A DNA stretch of 64,000 nt from Gammaproteobacteria bacterium. Its GTDB lineage: Bacteria > Pseudomonadota > Gammaproteobacteria > HK1. The DNA lies in assembly GCA_009937425.1 (NCBI GenBank), contig JAACFO010000003.1, forward strand, positions 1 to 64,000. Reading direction: 5' to 3'. The notes beneath the pieces were generated by a model. The model was not told the origin of the DNA. It was given only the letters and a program-made list of their open reading frames with translations, and made no database searches. Below, one piece after another: positions 38,156 through 48,194 of the stretch (the stretch's first letter is position 1; each line of letters begins with the position of its first letter). The translations under genes were made by a program, and so were the position numbers.

Positions 38156-40411
38156 ATGGAAGACCGCCTGCCACGCAAACTTGCTGCCATCTTGTATGCC
38201 GATGTGGCCGGATACAGCCGGTTGACAGCGTTGGATGAAGATGAGACCCACCGTGGTCTCACTAAGTCCCTGGATCTAATTGCCGAACTGGTGCAGGCGC
38301 ATCGAGGACGGGTGGGACACTATGCAGGCGACGCAGTGCTTGCAGACTTCGCCAGTGCTACCGATGCGCTGGCATGTGCCTTGCGGGTCCAGCAAATGCG
38401 AACCGAACGGAATGCGGCATTGCCGGCAGAGCGTCAGCTACAGTTCCGCATCGGCATAAACCTCGGTGAAGTCATCGACGATCGCGGGGAAGTTTATGGG
38501 GACGGCGTCAACATCGCAGCGCGTCTCGAGGCATTGGCCGTCCCGGGCGGCATTTGCGTCTCGGACGCCGTTCGATCCGCCGTGGGTAATCGCCTGCCTC
38601 TTGGGTTTGAGGACTTGGGTGACTGCAAGGTCAAGAACATCCCGTCGCCCGTTCATGCTTGGCAGGTACACGCGTCCGCTCGGAGGCTTGAAAAAGATGA
38701 TGCAGTCGTTTTTCGTGCAGAGGTTCGCGCCTACAGTGTGCTGATGGGTGTGGACCACCGGGAGACCCGTGCTGCTCTCGACCATGCTCGCCGGATGTTG
38801 ACGAGTGAGATCGAGAAGCGGGGTGGTGACTTGCTAGATACGCCGGGAGAGGCCGTACTAGCGGCATTCGACGAGGTTAAAGAGTGCGTGGTTTGTGCCC
38901 GACAGGTACGCGATACGATCGAACAGAAAAATGCAAGTATGCCTGCGCAGGAGAGAGTTCACTACCGCTACAGTATCGATGTTGGGAAGCTGGACAGGAA
39001 TGAGGAAGGTGTGCTTGGCGCAGCAATTGCGCGTACCGCAACTCTTTGCGCGTCAGCGCCGCCGAACGAGATTCACGTAACTGAAGTAGTTCGGGAGTGT
39101 TTGGCGGATGATGACAAGTTCACATTATCAGCTGTTGCCGCCAGCACTTACGCCCTCTCTCGAACCAAAGAGATTCACGAGGAAAGTGCCACTGTCCCTC
39201 CACAGTTGGAATCCCTTGATCTCCCACTACCCGAGAAGCCGTCTATCGTTTTGTTGCCGTTTACGTTCATTGGTGAAGATCCGGTTGGGGATGCGTTTGC
39301 GGACGGATTTCGAATCGACATCCAGAACGCGCTGGTCAAGATGTCGGGACTGTTCTTGATCGCCGCTGGTGCAGCCAATGCCTTCCGGGGTAAGGATCCA
39401 ATCGAGGCTGCACGATTTCTTGGAGTGAGACATGTCATGGAAGGGAGTGTTCGGCGCTCGGGAGATCGCGTACGAGTGAACGTTCAATTGACCGACACGA
39501 CGGACAATATGGTGAGTTGGGCTGAGCAATACGATCGTAGTGTCGATGACGAGTTTACCCTTCAGGATGAAATTACTGAACGCGTGATTACTGCGCTTGA
39601 TGTAAAGCTTGCAAGCGGAGAACAAGCTCGGATTTGGCGTAAGTGCTTGTCCAGCCCAAGGCCTCGAGATCTATTCTATCGCGGCATCCACGAATTCTTT
39701 CAGATGAACGCCGAGTCCATTGCCAAAGCCAAGGGACACTTTGAGCGCATCGCGGAGTTGGTTCCGGATTCGCCACTTGGGCCGACCTGGATTGCGATGT
39801 GTCTCTGGTTTGAAGCGACCCGAGGCTGGGCTGCAGATCTCGAGCGGGCGCGCCTCGATGCTGGAGCGTGGGCGGAGAAAGCTGTCGCATTGGAGGACGC
39901 CGACGGGCAAGCACACACCGTGCTTGGCAATGTTCGATTGCTTCAGGGGCGCTACGAGGAGGCGATGGAAGTTGCCCGCGGCGCCGTACTCATCCGCCCT
40001 GGCTGCACAAATTCCAACGGCTTTCTCGCAAACGTCTTGTTGCATTGTGGCGAACCGCAAGCCGCGCTCACCCACATCAAACGGGCGATACGACTGTCGC
40101 CCGTATATCCGCCGTGGTTCCTCGAGATTCTCGCTGCTTCGTATCGTGAGGCTGGAGAAATAGGACTTGCAGTGACCGCGGCGCAGGAAGTGCTGCGTCT
40201 GGCTCCACATACTATTCAGGGACGTGTGATTCTCGCCAGTTCACTCGTTCGCGCCGGTTGGACCGCGGAAGCAAAACGGATAGGAGCAGAGATCCTCTCG
40301 GAGAATGAGGACTTCTCGTTGACTCGGTTTAGTGAGCAGCAAGTATTTCGAGACGAAGCAGTGGTGGAACGAATCGTTAGTGACTTGGGTGACGCGGGAT
40401 TGCCCGAGTGA
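38156..40411 (+). CDS. tandem cyclase-like domains - TolB-like domain - TPR protein
   Basis: MEDRLPRKLAAILYADVAGYSRLT...VYGDGVNIAARLEALA, second cyclase-like unit (VRAYSVLMGVDHRET...PGEAVLAAF), KPSIVLLPFTFIGEDPVGDAFADGFRIDIQNAL, TPR. Confidence 0.88.
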   Translation: MEDRLPRKLAAILYADVAGYSRLTALDEDETHRGLTKSLDLIAELVQAHRGRVGHYAGDAVLADFASATDALACALRVQQMRTERNAALPAERQLQFRIGINLGEVIDDRGEVYGDGVNIAARLEALAVPGGICVSDAVRSAVGNRLPLGFEDLGDCKVKNIPSPVHAWQVHASARRLEKDDAVVFRAEVRAYSVLMGVDHRETRAALDHARRMLTSEIEKRGGDLLDTPGEAVLAAFDEVKECVVCARQVRDTIEQKNASMPAQERVHYRYSIDVGKLDRNEEGVLGAAIARTATLCASAPPNEIHVTEVVRECLADDDKFTLSAVAASTYALSRTKEIHEESATVPPQLESLDLPLPEKPSIVLLPFTFIGEDPVGDAFADGFRIDIQNALVKMSGLFLIAAGAANAFRGKDPIEAARFLGVRHVMEGSVRRSGDRVRVNVQLTDTTDNMVSWAEQYDRSVDDEFTLQDEITERVITALDVKLASGEQARIWRKCLSSPRPRDLFYRGIHEFFQMNAESIAKAKGHFERIAELVPDSPLGPTWIAMCLWFEATRGWAADLERARLDAGAWAEKAVALEDADGQAHTVLGNVRLLQGRYEEAMEVARGAVLIRPGCTNSNGFLANVLLHCGEPQAALTHIKRAIRLSPVYPPWFLEILAASYREAGEIGLAVTAAQEVLRLAPHTIQGRVILASSLVRAGWTAEAKRIGAEILSENEDFSLTRFSEQQVFRDEAVVERIVSDLGDAGLPE

Positions 40412-40838
40412 TTCGAATGAGACTGTTCTGGCGTTTGCGCTCCTTTCCGGCGGCGTGAGGGGCGCTCGATGCCGTGGGCTGTTCGAGACAGATCGTTGGA
40501 TTTTCGCAGCGTTGTCATTAACACTGAACGTGTCCGGCAGGGCCAAGGTTGGATTGGGGTCGGTTCTTGCCGTTCAGCGGGGCCTCGCGGCCACGCACCT
40601 CGATGTTGCAGTGCATGAGGCTGGAAACGGCCAGATCCGGCCATTCGTCCCGAACGTGATACGTCCATTCTGAACACCTTATCCGCTTTGTTTTCGGCGT
40701 ATACTGCGTTCAAGCGCCGCCAAGAAGTGCGCTCCCATCTCTCCAAGGGCTGACGGCCGCCCTTCTTTAAGCTGCACCCTGCAGCGACCGCCCATCAGAG
40801 TAGGCCATCCATCTGTTTGCCGGGGGAGGGGAATTCAA

Positions 40839-41165
40839 ATGATGACTCGATTCTGCTGTTACGTCTTCTTGGCGCTACTCTTGCCATCGGCGGCCTGGGC
40901 GCACACTTGTGGCCCTCAGACGCTGGAAGTCAAGAAAGGCGATACCGTGGAGTGGGGTCTTAACGGGAGTGATTTTATTGAATTTCAAATCGCCGAAAAG
41001 GGAGATCCTCTCGTGGCGAAGATCGTACCCCCGATGAAAAATGATGAGCGCGATGTATTGTTCAAGATCGTAGGCGCGGGGTCCGGCGTCACCAACTTCA
41101 AGATTAACTGGGACGGCTCTAGTAGACGAGGAACCTGTTACATCGAAGTCAACGTCAAAGAGTAG
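40839..41165 (+). CDS. small exported protein of unknown function
   Basis: signal peptide MMTRFCCYVFLALLLPSAAWA, compact 108-aa ORF. Confidence 0.6.
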   Translation: MMTRFCCYVFLALLLPSAAWAHTCGPQTLEVKKGDTVEWGLNGSDFIEFQIAEKGDPLVAKIVPPMKNDERDVLFKIVGAGSGVTNFKINWDGSSRRGTCYIEVNVKE

Positions 41166-41692
41166 GCAAACAAAGCACGCTACAGCGTAGAGGTCACGGC
41201 TCCCAAGTCACAGTCTCGGCGGCTGTGGGCGAACGGCTGTGTTTGGAGGGCTAGGTCCCCGAAAATCGTGAACGACTCCTTCGGGTCGCAAGTCGCCATT
41301 GGGCAGCCACGGATGGATTTCATCGTCTGAGCGGCGGGAAACGGCCATCCGTCAGTGCTAAGGCAGCGGTCGGGCGCGCCCCCCTTCAGCCGTAGCATCA
41401 AATTCCTACAAGGCAAATACCGTGTGCCAGAGGTTCGGGACAACCGCGATCGTCTGAGCCTGCACAATCTTGCGTCGCTCACGGTCACATTATCAAAGTT
41501 ACAGTTTGGCGATAAGGGGAGGTGACTATCCAATTTCGCCGGATAATTTTTCGATGCCAAGACAAGCGTCGACGCGTTGTGAACTTTCGTTTAATGTAAT
41601 CAAACACGGCGACGTTCGCGTCACAATTGCGTTCCTCGGGGCGCCGGATTTAACCTCTTGCATAAACAGTTCAACCTACGGAGGGAACGGCA

Positions 41693-42439
41693 ATGGCGTA
41701 CGAAGGCATGATCGCGGAGATGATCACCATCAGGGGCGACAACAACGATCCGGTTTCGGCCTATACGGCGCGGCCGATGGGACCGGGGCCGTTTCCCGGC
41801 GTGGTGCTGATCCATCACCTGCCGGGCTGGGGTGAATTTTACCGCGAGATGACGCGCAAATTTGCCCATCACGACTATGCCGCGATCAGCCACAATCTGT
41901 ATGAGCGCGTCGGCCAGGGCGACCCGGACGATGTCGCCGCCAAGGCGCGGGCCGAAGGCGGTGTGGCGGACAGCCAGGTGGTCGCAGATACCGAAGCCGC
42001 GGTGCAGTGGCTCAAGGCGCAGCCCTACAGCAACGGCAAGATTGGCGTGATCGGCAGTTGCTCCGGCGGACGGCAGGCCTTCATGTATGCGTGCAACACA
42101 CAGAGAATCGACGCGGTGGTCGAACAATGGGGCGGCCGCGTGGTTCAGGCGGAGGACGACCGGCCCGAAAAGCAGCCAGTACAGCCCCTCGACATGACCA
42201 AGGACCTGTCCTGCCCGATCCTGGGCCTCTTCGGCAATGACGATCGTGCGCCGAGCCCGGAACAGGTGGACCTGCACGAAGCAGAGCTTAAGAAACACGA
42301 CAAGGATTACAAGTTCCACCGCTATGACGGCGCCGGGCACGGCTTCTTCTACTACCACCGGCCCATGTACCGGGTGGAGCAGGCGCTCGACGGCTGGCAG
42401 AAGGTCTTCGACTTCTTCGGCAAACACCTGTCCGCGTAA
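41693..42439 (+). CDS. dienelactone hydrolase family protein
   Basis: GVVLIHHLPGWGEFYREMTRKFAHHDYAAISHNLYER...IGVIGSCSGGRQAFMYA...GAGHGFFYYHRPMYR. Confidence 0.9.
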   Translation: MAYEGMIAEMITIRGDNNDPVSAYTARPMGPGPFPGVVLIHHLPGWGEFYREMTRKFAHHDYAAISHNLYERVGQGDPDDVAAKARAEGGVADSQVVADTEAAVQWLKAQPYSNGKIGVIGSCSGGRQAFMYACNTQRIDAVVEQWGGRVVQAEDDRPEKQPVQPLDMTKDLSCPILGLFGNDDRAPSPEQVDLHEAELKKHDKDYKFHRYDGAGHGFFYYHRPMYRVEQALDGWQKVFDFFGKHLSA

Positions 42440-42451
42440 GGAGGCCATCAA

Positions 42452-42775
42452 ATGTGTACTTCGATTGTCGAGATCGCCGGCGCGGAAGGTGCCGGCAGGA
42501 GCATGGACGGCTGGTTCTCGCTGACCCATTCGGTCGTAGCCTATGATCACCCGCAGCACGCGTTGTTGGAGGAAGCGGTCACGATTGATTTCGTGAACCA
42601 TGCCAAGGATGCCGGCGCGCGGGCGGCGGTGGAGCTGACGCTGGACTCGGCGAAAGCGCTGCACGCGGCGCTGGCGAAGGTGATTGAGGCAGCGGAGATC
42701 GAGGAAGGGATGCGAGTCGAATATGCCGGCCCGGCGCACCCCCATTCGCGCAAGCAGGCGTTGGCCGCCGCATAA
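42452..42775 (+). CDS. small conserved protein (DUF6295-like)
   Basis: MCTSIVEIAGAEGAGRSMDGWFSLTHSVVAYDHPQHA...; 12 bp after the dienelactone hydrolase. Confidence 0.6.
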   Translation: MCTSIVEIAGAEGAGRSMDGWFSLTHSVVAYDHPQHALLEEAVTIDFVNHAKDAGARAAVELTLDSAKALHAALAKVIEAAEIEEGMRVEYAGPAHPHSRKQALAAA

Positions 42776-43262
42776 CGCAAGGGCGGATAGCACCAGACCT
42801 CACCGGGAACCGCGCGCGCATCGCGAGTGGCTCCTGCGGGTCGGATTTTGCCGCTTGCCGCCTTTCGGGCTGATTCGCTGCACTGTACAACAACCTTGAA
42901 GTGCGTCAGGCGAGAGACGGCCGGTTCTGTTGAAAACCTCGGGTTCTTCGGCCGAGGTCTGCGAATCACAAAAAATGTTGGCGCGGAGAGGCACTTCAAA
43001 TTGATGATTGCGGGACAAAAAATCCAAAGCAACGCACTCGCTGCGCCATTGGTGAATGGAAAAACGGCTTGAGATTCGATTGCCCGAGTTTTTCAACAGA
43101 ATGCGTTCAGCAGCCGATGTCCGGAGCCAGTGGCTCCGTCGCCCACCGTCTGCGCGGAACACACGCATGCCACTGGGGTTCGAAATGGGACGAATGTCGA
43201 GGCGACCCGCACTAAGGGTGTAGAATGCACCCAGTCAAACCGTGACCGCATGGAGGAATTTG

Positions 43263-43844
43263 ATGAATACGATTCTGCTTAGAGTGACGGGCGCACTGGC
43301 AATGCTTTTTTGTGGCGTGTTATCCGCGTACGCGGTGGAGGACTATTCCAGAAGTATTGCTGTATTCGAGAAGTCGCCGGCCTGTCAGCCCTACTTCAAC
43401 AAAGCCTACGGCTACGCCATGTTCCCCACCATTGGCCAAGGCGCTTTCGGAATTGGCGCTGCTCACGGCGACGGTCAGGTGTACCGGGGCGGCAAGGTAA
43501 CGGGCTACACTTCCATGACCCAGCTTTCCATCGGCTTTCAGCTCGGCGGGCAGGCATACAGCCAGATTGTGTTTTTTGAGGACAAACGCGCCTACGATAA
43601 CTTCACACGCGGCAACTTCGAATTCGACGCATCGGCGTCGGCAGTCGCCATTACCGCTGGGGCCCAGGCTTCGGCGGGCACCACCGGCACCACCGCCGGC
43701 GCGAGCGCGGGATCGGCGACGGGCAAGCAAGCCGTCACCAGTTATTACAACGGCGTATCGATATTCGTGCACACTAAGGGTGGCTTGATGTACGAAGCCG
43801 CCGTCGGCGGACAAAAATTCAGCTTCAAGCCGGTCGGCGACTAG
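43263..43844 (+). CDS. SYLF-domain lipid-binding protein (Ysc84-like)
   Basis: signal peptide; FNKAYGYAMFPTIGQGAFGIGAAHGDGQVYRGGKVTGYTSMTQLSIGFQLGGQAYSQIVFF. Confidence 0.85.
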   Translation: MNTILLRVTGALAMLFCGVLSAYAVEDYSRSIAVFEKSPACQPYFNKAYGYAMFPTIGQGAFGIGAAHGDGQVYRGGKVTGYTSMTQLSIGFQLGGQAYSQIVFFEDKRAYDNFTRGNFEFDASASAVAITAGAQASAGTTGTTAGASAGSATGKQAVTSYYNGVSIFVHTKGGLMYEAAVGGQKFSFKPVGD

Positions 43845-44112
43845 CCTGACGAACAGGAACCATTAAGATCAGCTGAAAGCGGTCATTGAGGCCATTTGGC
43901 TATCTGCAGGCAGCGCTCGTTTCGGCCCTCCAGGCCCGAATAACGCTGGTCACTTCACTCCGCAGCTTCTTCTCTGTCGGCTCTGCACATTGAGCGGGTG
44001 AGGTGTGCCCTGTCTGATGATCGGGATCAATTCGGTGCAGCCCCGAATGTGGTAAGCGGGGTCTAGATAACTTCACGATGGAGACTGCTTCAATCGCTCA
44101 GGACGGAGAGCC

Positions 44113-44274
44113 ATGAATACCATCAGCACCGCGCTGGAGAAACATCACAGGCCAATGATTTTCTCCCTTATGTTCCTCGTACTTTTCTTTGCGGCATCCT
44201 GCACATTTCACGACATCATCCCGGTCTGTCATTACCTGTTCGGGTGCGATCACTTACTACACACTACGGGTTAG
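44113..44274 (+). CDS. possible small membrane protein (53 aa)
   Basis: hand-translated ATG ORF MNTISTALEKHHRPMIFSLMFLVLFFAASCTFHDIIPVCHYLFGCDHLLHTTG*. Confidence 0.35.
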   Translation: MNTISTALEKHHRPMIFSLMFLVLFFAASCTFHDIIPVCHYLFGCDHLLHTTG

Positions 44275-44322
44275 CTTGGACGGTATCGAGCATGATTCGC
44301 GCGACCCTTCAGGAGGACGAAA

Positions 44323-44544
44323 GTGGATAAACAGATGAAAGAGCTTGTGGCCATGGGAGCGTCAGCAGCGGCAAATTGCCATCCGTGTATGGATTACCAC
44401 CTCGCGAAGTGCGACGAGTTGGGAGTCGACCGAGGGGAAGTCGCTGCAGCAGTGAAGGTAGGATTAATGGTTAACCGCGGCGCCGAAAATGGAATCCGCA
44501 AAAAGGCACGCGAGCTTCTTGGCGAGGCCACCATTGAAGACTGA
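44323..44544 (+). CDS. carboxymuconolactone decarboxylase/AhpD-like small protein
   Basis: ELVAMGASAAANCHPCMDYHLAKCDELGVDRGEVAAAVKVGLMV (CxxC...H); GTG start with aggagg upstream. Confidence 0.75.
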   Translation: MDKQMKELVAMGASAAANCHPCMDYHLAKCDELGVDRGEVAAAVKVGLMVNRGAENGIRKKARELLGEATIED

Positions 44545-44590
44545 CATTGAGTGAACCTCGGTGAAGATCTCAAAGCAGATGGAGGAAACG

Positions 44591-44845
44591 ATGGCAGAGT
44601 CAGTTCCAATGCCGATGTGCCCAATGGCTGAAACATGCAAGGGAATGATGAAAAAGCCGCTAGGTGGTTTCGCGCTGATAATCCCTGGGATTATTCTCGT
44701 TATCTTGGGTATAGCGGTTCTCATCGAGCCACGGATCCTTTTATGGCTCGTTGCGGTCGCTCTCATTGTGATGGGTATTGCCATGCTGGTGCTCTCCAAT
44801 TTTATGCGAAAGGTTGGTGAGCGGTTTCAGGGCATGCACGGGTAA
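44591..44845 (+). CDS. small two-TM membrane protein
   Basis: MAESVPMPMCPMAETCKGMMKKPLGGFALIIPGIILVILGIAVLIEPRILLWLVAVALIVMGIAMLVL. Confidence 0.6.
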   Translation: MAESVPMPMCPMAETCKGMMKKPLGGFALIIPGIILVILGIAVLIEPRILLWLVAVALIVMGIAMLVLSNFMRKVGERFQGMHG

Positions 44846-45181
44846 GTTTGGTAGCAAAAAACAAACCCTGCCCGGGGTGAATGGCTGCCCTTGCGCCGAA
44901 GCAGACGTTCGACCAAGAGATCGCCACTGACCGGTGCGAATAACCACGCCGATCCGACGGCGACTTTGCGCGTGTGGCGAGCGGCGCTACAGGGCATTCA
45001 GCGACAAGCGCTCGATGCGGGGACAAATGCAGAGTTCCCGGAGTTCATGTCCGACCTGTTCAGGCGAACAAGACGTGGCGGCGTTGGTAAAGGTATTGCG
45101 GGCTGGTTGACCGGAGTTACCCGCCACCCTTCAGTCACTTCGTGAAGAGGAACGGCTGGGGGGCACGGATTAAGAGTTGCA

Positions 45182-46630
45182 ATGACACGCCGGGACACGA
45201 TATATCGACAAGTCCCAGGCAACCATCGGCGCATCGACGCACCCTCAAAATCAGTGAAACTGCATGCAGCAACCGCGCTAATGCGCGACGGATGGGCCGA
45301 TGACGTGCTCCTGGAAGTCGACGGGATCGGCTTCATCAGTGCCGTCACAGCGGGGATAAGCGACCCACCGGAAGATGCCGAACGCCTGTCGGGACCAGCG
45401 ATCCCGGGCATGCCCAATGTGCATTCCCACGCCTTCCAACGTGCCATGGCCGGACTTACCGAGGCCCGGGGCCCCAGCGAGGACAGCTTCTGGACCTGGC
45501 GCCAGCGTATGTACGCCTTCGTGGAACGCATCGATCCCGAGCAGACCCAGAACATCGCCGCACAGTTGTACGTGGAAATGCTACAGGCCGGCTATACCAC
45601 AGTGGGCGAGTTCCACTACCTGCACCATCAAGCCGACGGCAATCCCTACGACACGGTCACCGAGATGTCCGATCGCATCATCGCGGCGGCGCGGCAAGCC
45701 GGTATCGCCATCACCCACTTGCCGGTGCTGTACGCTTGCAGCGGATTCGGCGGCGTAGCGCCGGAAATCGGCCAACGCCGATTCTTGAACGACAGCGACA
45801 GCTTTGCGGGACTGGTGGAGGATTTGGTCAACAAATACCGCGGCGATCCGCTGGTGCGCATCGGTATCGCACCCCACTCCCTGCGGGCCGTGACCCGCGA
45901 GCAATTGCTGCATGCCACGGACGCGATCAGCCGGCACGACTTTGCAGCGCCGATTCATCTTCATATCGCCGAACAAACCCGCGAAGTGGAGGAATGCATC
46001 GCGTGGAGCGGGCAACGGCCGGTGGAATGGCTGCTCAACAGCATCGACGTGGATCAGCGTTGGTGCTTGATACACGCCACCTACGCCAACGGCGCGGAAC
46101 GCGAGCGCCTGGCGGCCGGAGACGCAGTTGTCGGGATTTGTCCCACCACCGAGGCGAATCTCGGCGACGGTATTTTCCCGGCTACCGAGTATCTCGCCGG
46201 CGGCGGGCACATTGGCATCGGCTCGGACAGCAACGTCTCGGTGAGCGCCATCGAGGAACTACGCCTCCTGGAATACGGTCAACGCCTGAGTCATCGACGC
46301 CGCGCCCTGCTCGCCAACGCCGATTCGCCCTCCGTCGGCAGATACCTTTATGATGCCGCCATCGACGGCGGCGCCCGCGCCCTGGCCCAACCAATCGGTG
46401 GATTGGAAGTGGGCCGTCGCGCCGACGTAGTGGTGCTCGATGGTGAAACACCGGCGCTCGTCCATAAGACTGGCGATGCAATTCTCGACAGCCTCGTGTT
46501 CGCCGCAAATCACCGATCGATCAAGGATGTGATGGTGGCCGGGCGCTGGCACGTTCGCGATGGCCGTCACCAACAACAAGAGGCCATATTCGAACGCTTC
46601 AAGACTACGCTGGCATCACTGCTGGCATAA
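45182..46630 (+). CDS. hutF: formimidoylglutamate deiminase
   Basis: PGMPNVHSHAFQRAMAGLTEARGP...SFWTWRQRMY, VGEFHYLHHQ, IGSDSNVSVSAIEELRLLEYGQRL. Confidence 0.92.
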   Translation: MTRRDTIYRQVPGNHRRIDAPSKSVKLHAATALMRDGWADDVLLEVDGIGFISAVTAGISDPPEDAERLSGPAIPGMPNVHSHAFQRAMAGLTEARGPSEDSFWTWRQRMYAFVERIDPEQTQNIAAQLYVEMLQAGYTTVGEFHYLHHQADGNPYDTVTEMSDRIIAAARQAGIAITHLPVLYACSGFGGVAPEIGQRRFLNDSDSFAGLVEDLVNKYRGDPLVRIGIAPHSLRAVTREQLLHATDAISRHDFAAPIHLHIAEQTREVEECIAWSGQRPVEWLLNSIDVDQRWCLIHATYANGAERERLAAGDAVVGICPTTEANLGDGIFPATEYLAGGGHIGIGSDSNVSVSAIEELRLLEYGQRLSHRRRALLANADSPSVGRYLYDAAIDGGARALAQPIGGLEVGRRADVVVLDGETPALVHKTGDAILDSLVFAANHRSIKDVMVAGRWHVRDGRHQQQEAIFERFKTTLASLLA

Positions 46631-46658
46631 TCCACAAATTGAGGAACGCGACCACAAT

Positions 46659-47405
46659 ATGTCCGAAGTAATGATCGTCACCGGCGGTAGCCGGGGTATA
46701 GGAGCGGCAACCGCACGCCTGGCGGGAGAGCGCGGCTACGCCGTCTGTGTCAATTACCGTAGCGATACGAGCGCCGCGGCCGCAGTGGTGGCCGACATCG
46801 AGAAGGCCGGCGGGCGCGCTCTTGCGGTCGCCGGGGACATGTCGTCGGAGCAAGACGTTGTTAATTTATTCGAGACCAGCGACGCACAGCTCGGCCCGTT
46901 GACGGTGCTGGTCAACAATGCCGGTATCGTCGACGTCCAGTCGCGGGTGGAAGACTACACATTGGAACGCCTGCAACGGATGTTCGCCGTCAACATCACC
47001 GGCGCCTTTTTGTGCGTGCGCGAAGCCGTGCGCCGCATGTCGACCAAAAGGGGCGGTGCCGGCGGCGCCATCGTCAATGTTTCCTCCGTGGCCGCGCGCC
47101 TCGGCGGACCCAACGAGTACGTGGATTATGCTGCCAGCAAGGGCGCTATGGATTCCATGACCATCGGCTTGTCAAAGGAAGTGGCGGCGGAAGGCATCCG
47201 CGTCAACGCGGTGCGGCCGGGACTCATTTATACGGACATACACGCGAGCGGCGGCGAGCCCGGGCGCGTCGACCGGCTGAAGGACGGCGTGCCAATGCAA
47301 CGGGGCGGCTCGGCGCAAGAGGTGGCGCGCGTCATCTTGTGGTTGGCGTCCGACGAGGCCTCGTACACCACCGGTTCGCTGGTGGAATGCAGCGGCGGGA
47401 GGTGA
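46659..47405 (+). CDS. SDR family oxidoreductase
   Basis: VTGGSRGIGAATARLAGERGY, LVNNAGI, YAASKGAMDSMTIGLSKEVA; start at MSEVMIV. Confidence 0.92.
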   Translation: MSEVMIVTGGSRGIGAATARLAGERGYAVCVNYRSDTSAAAAVVADIEKAGGRALAVAGDMSSEQDVVNLFETSDAQLGPLTVLVNNAGIVDVQSRVEDYTLERLQRMFAVNITGAFLCVREAVRRMSTKRGGAGGAIVNVSSVAARLGGPNEYVDYAASKGAMDSMTIGLSKEVAAEGIRVNAVRPGLIYTDIHASGGEPGRVDRLKDGVPMQRGGSAQEVARVILWLASDEASYTTGSLVECSGGR

Positions 47406-47410
47406 GCGCG

Positions 47411-48178
47411 ATGAGCATCGACAACCACGCCCTGGCGGAGGCCTTCTGCTCCATTGCAGAGCGCGCCGGCAACGAAATCCTGCGCGTCTACCATGGCGAA
47501 TTCGAGGTGCGCAATAAGTTCGACGCCTCCCCCGTCACCGATGCCGACGAGCGCGCCGAGCGGCTAATCCTCGAGAGTCTTTCCGAGCTGGCTCCCGATA
47601 TACCGGTGGTGGCGGAAGAAGCCTTCGCGGCTGGACACGTTCCCGACATCAGCGCCGGGCGCTTTCTACTTGTAGACCCACTGGACGGCACCAAGGAATT
47701 CGTCAGCCGCAACGGCGAATTCACTGTCAACATCGCCCTGATCGAGAACGGCCATCCGGTGCTCGGCGTCGTGCATCTGCCGGTGCTCGCGGAAACCTAC
47801 TGGACGAGTGGCGACGGCGAAGCATGGCGCATTCGCAATGGTGAGCGCGCGCGCATTCACTGCCGCGCACCAGGGGCTGAGCTGGTCGCTGTCGCCAGCC
47901 GATCCCACAGCAATCCGGAAACCGATGAATACCTCTCGCGCTTTCCTATCAAGGAACGCATTTCCGCCGGATCGTCACTCAAGTTCTGTCGCATCGCCGA
48001 AGGCGTTGCGGACATCTACCCGCGCATAGGGCGTACCATGGAGTGGGACATCGCCGCCGGGCATGCGGTGCTCGCCGCCGCCGGCGGGCGCGTGATGACC
48101 TTGGACGAGGTTCCGCTGGGCTACGGCAAACCGGGCTTCGATAATCCGCCCATCGTGGCACGTGGCCTGAAACAGTGA
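47411..48178 (+). CDS. cysQ: inositol monophosphatase-family 3'(2'),5'-bisphosphate nucleotidase
   Basis: NKFDASPVTDADERAERLI, VVAEEAF, LLVDPLDGTKEFVSRNGEFTVNIALI, EWDIAAGHAVL. Confidence 0.88.
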   Translation: MSIDNHALAEAFCSIAERAGNEILRVYHGEFEVRNKFDASPVTDADERAERLILESLSELAPDIPVVAEEAFAAGHVPDISAGRFLLVDPLDGTKEFVSRNGEFTVNIALIENGHPVLGVVHLPVLAETYWTSGDGEAWRIRNGERARIHCRAPGAELVAVASRSHSNPETDEYLSRFPIKERISAGSSLKFCRIAEGVADIYPRIGRTMEWDIAAGHAVLAAAGGRVMTLDEVPLGYGKPGFDNPPIVARGLKQ

Positions 48179-48194
48179 TGGTTGGACAAAGACT

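Noticed and set aside
43160-43180. gccactgg core reminiscent of a cobalamin riboswitch B12 box
   Set aside because: Single short match without the surrounding conserved stems or a B12-related gene downstream
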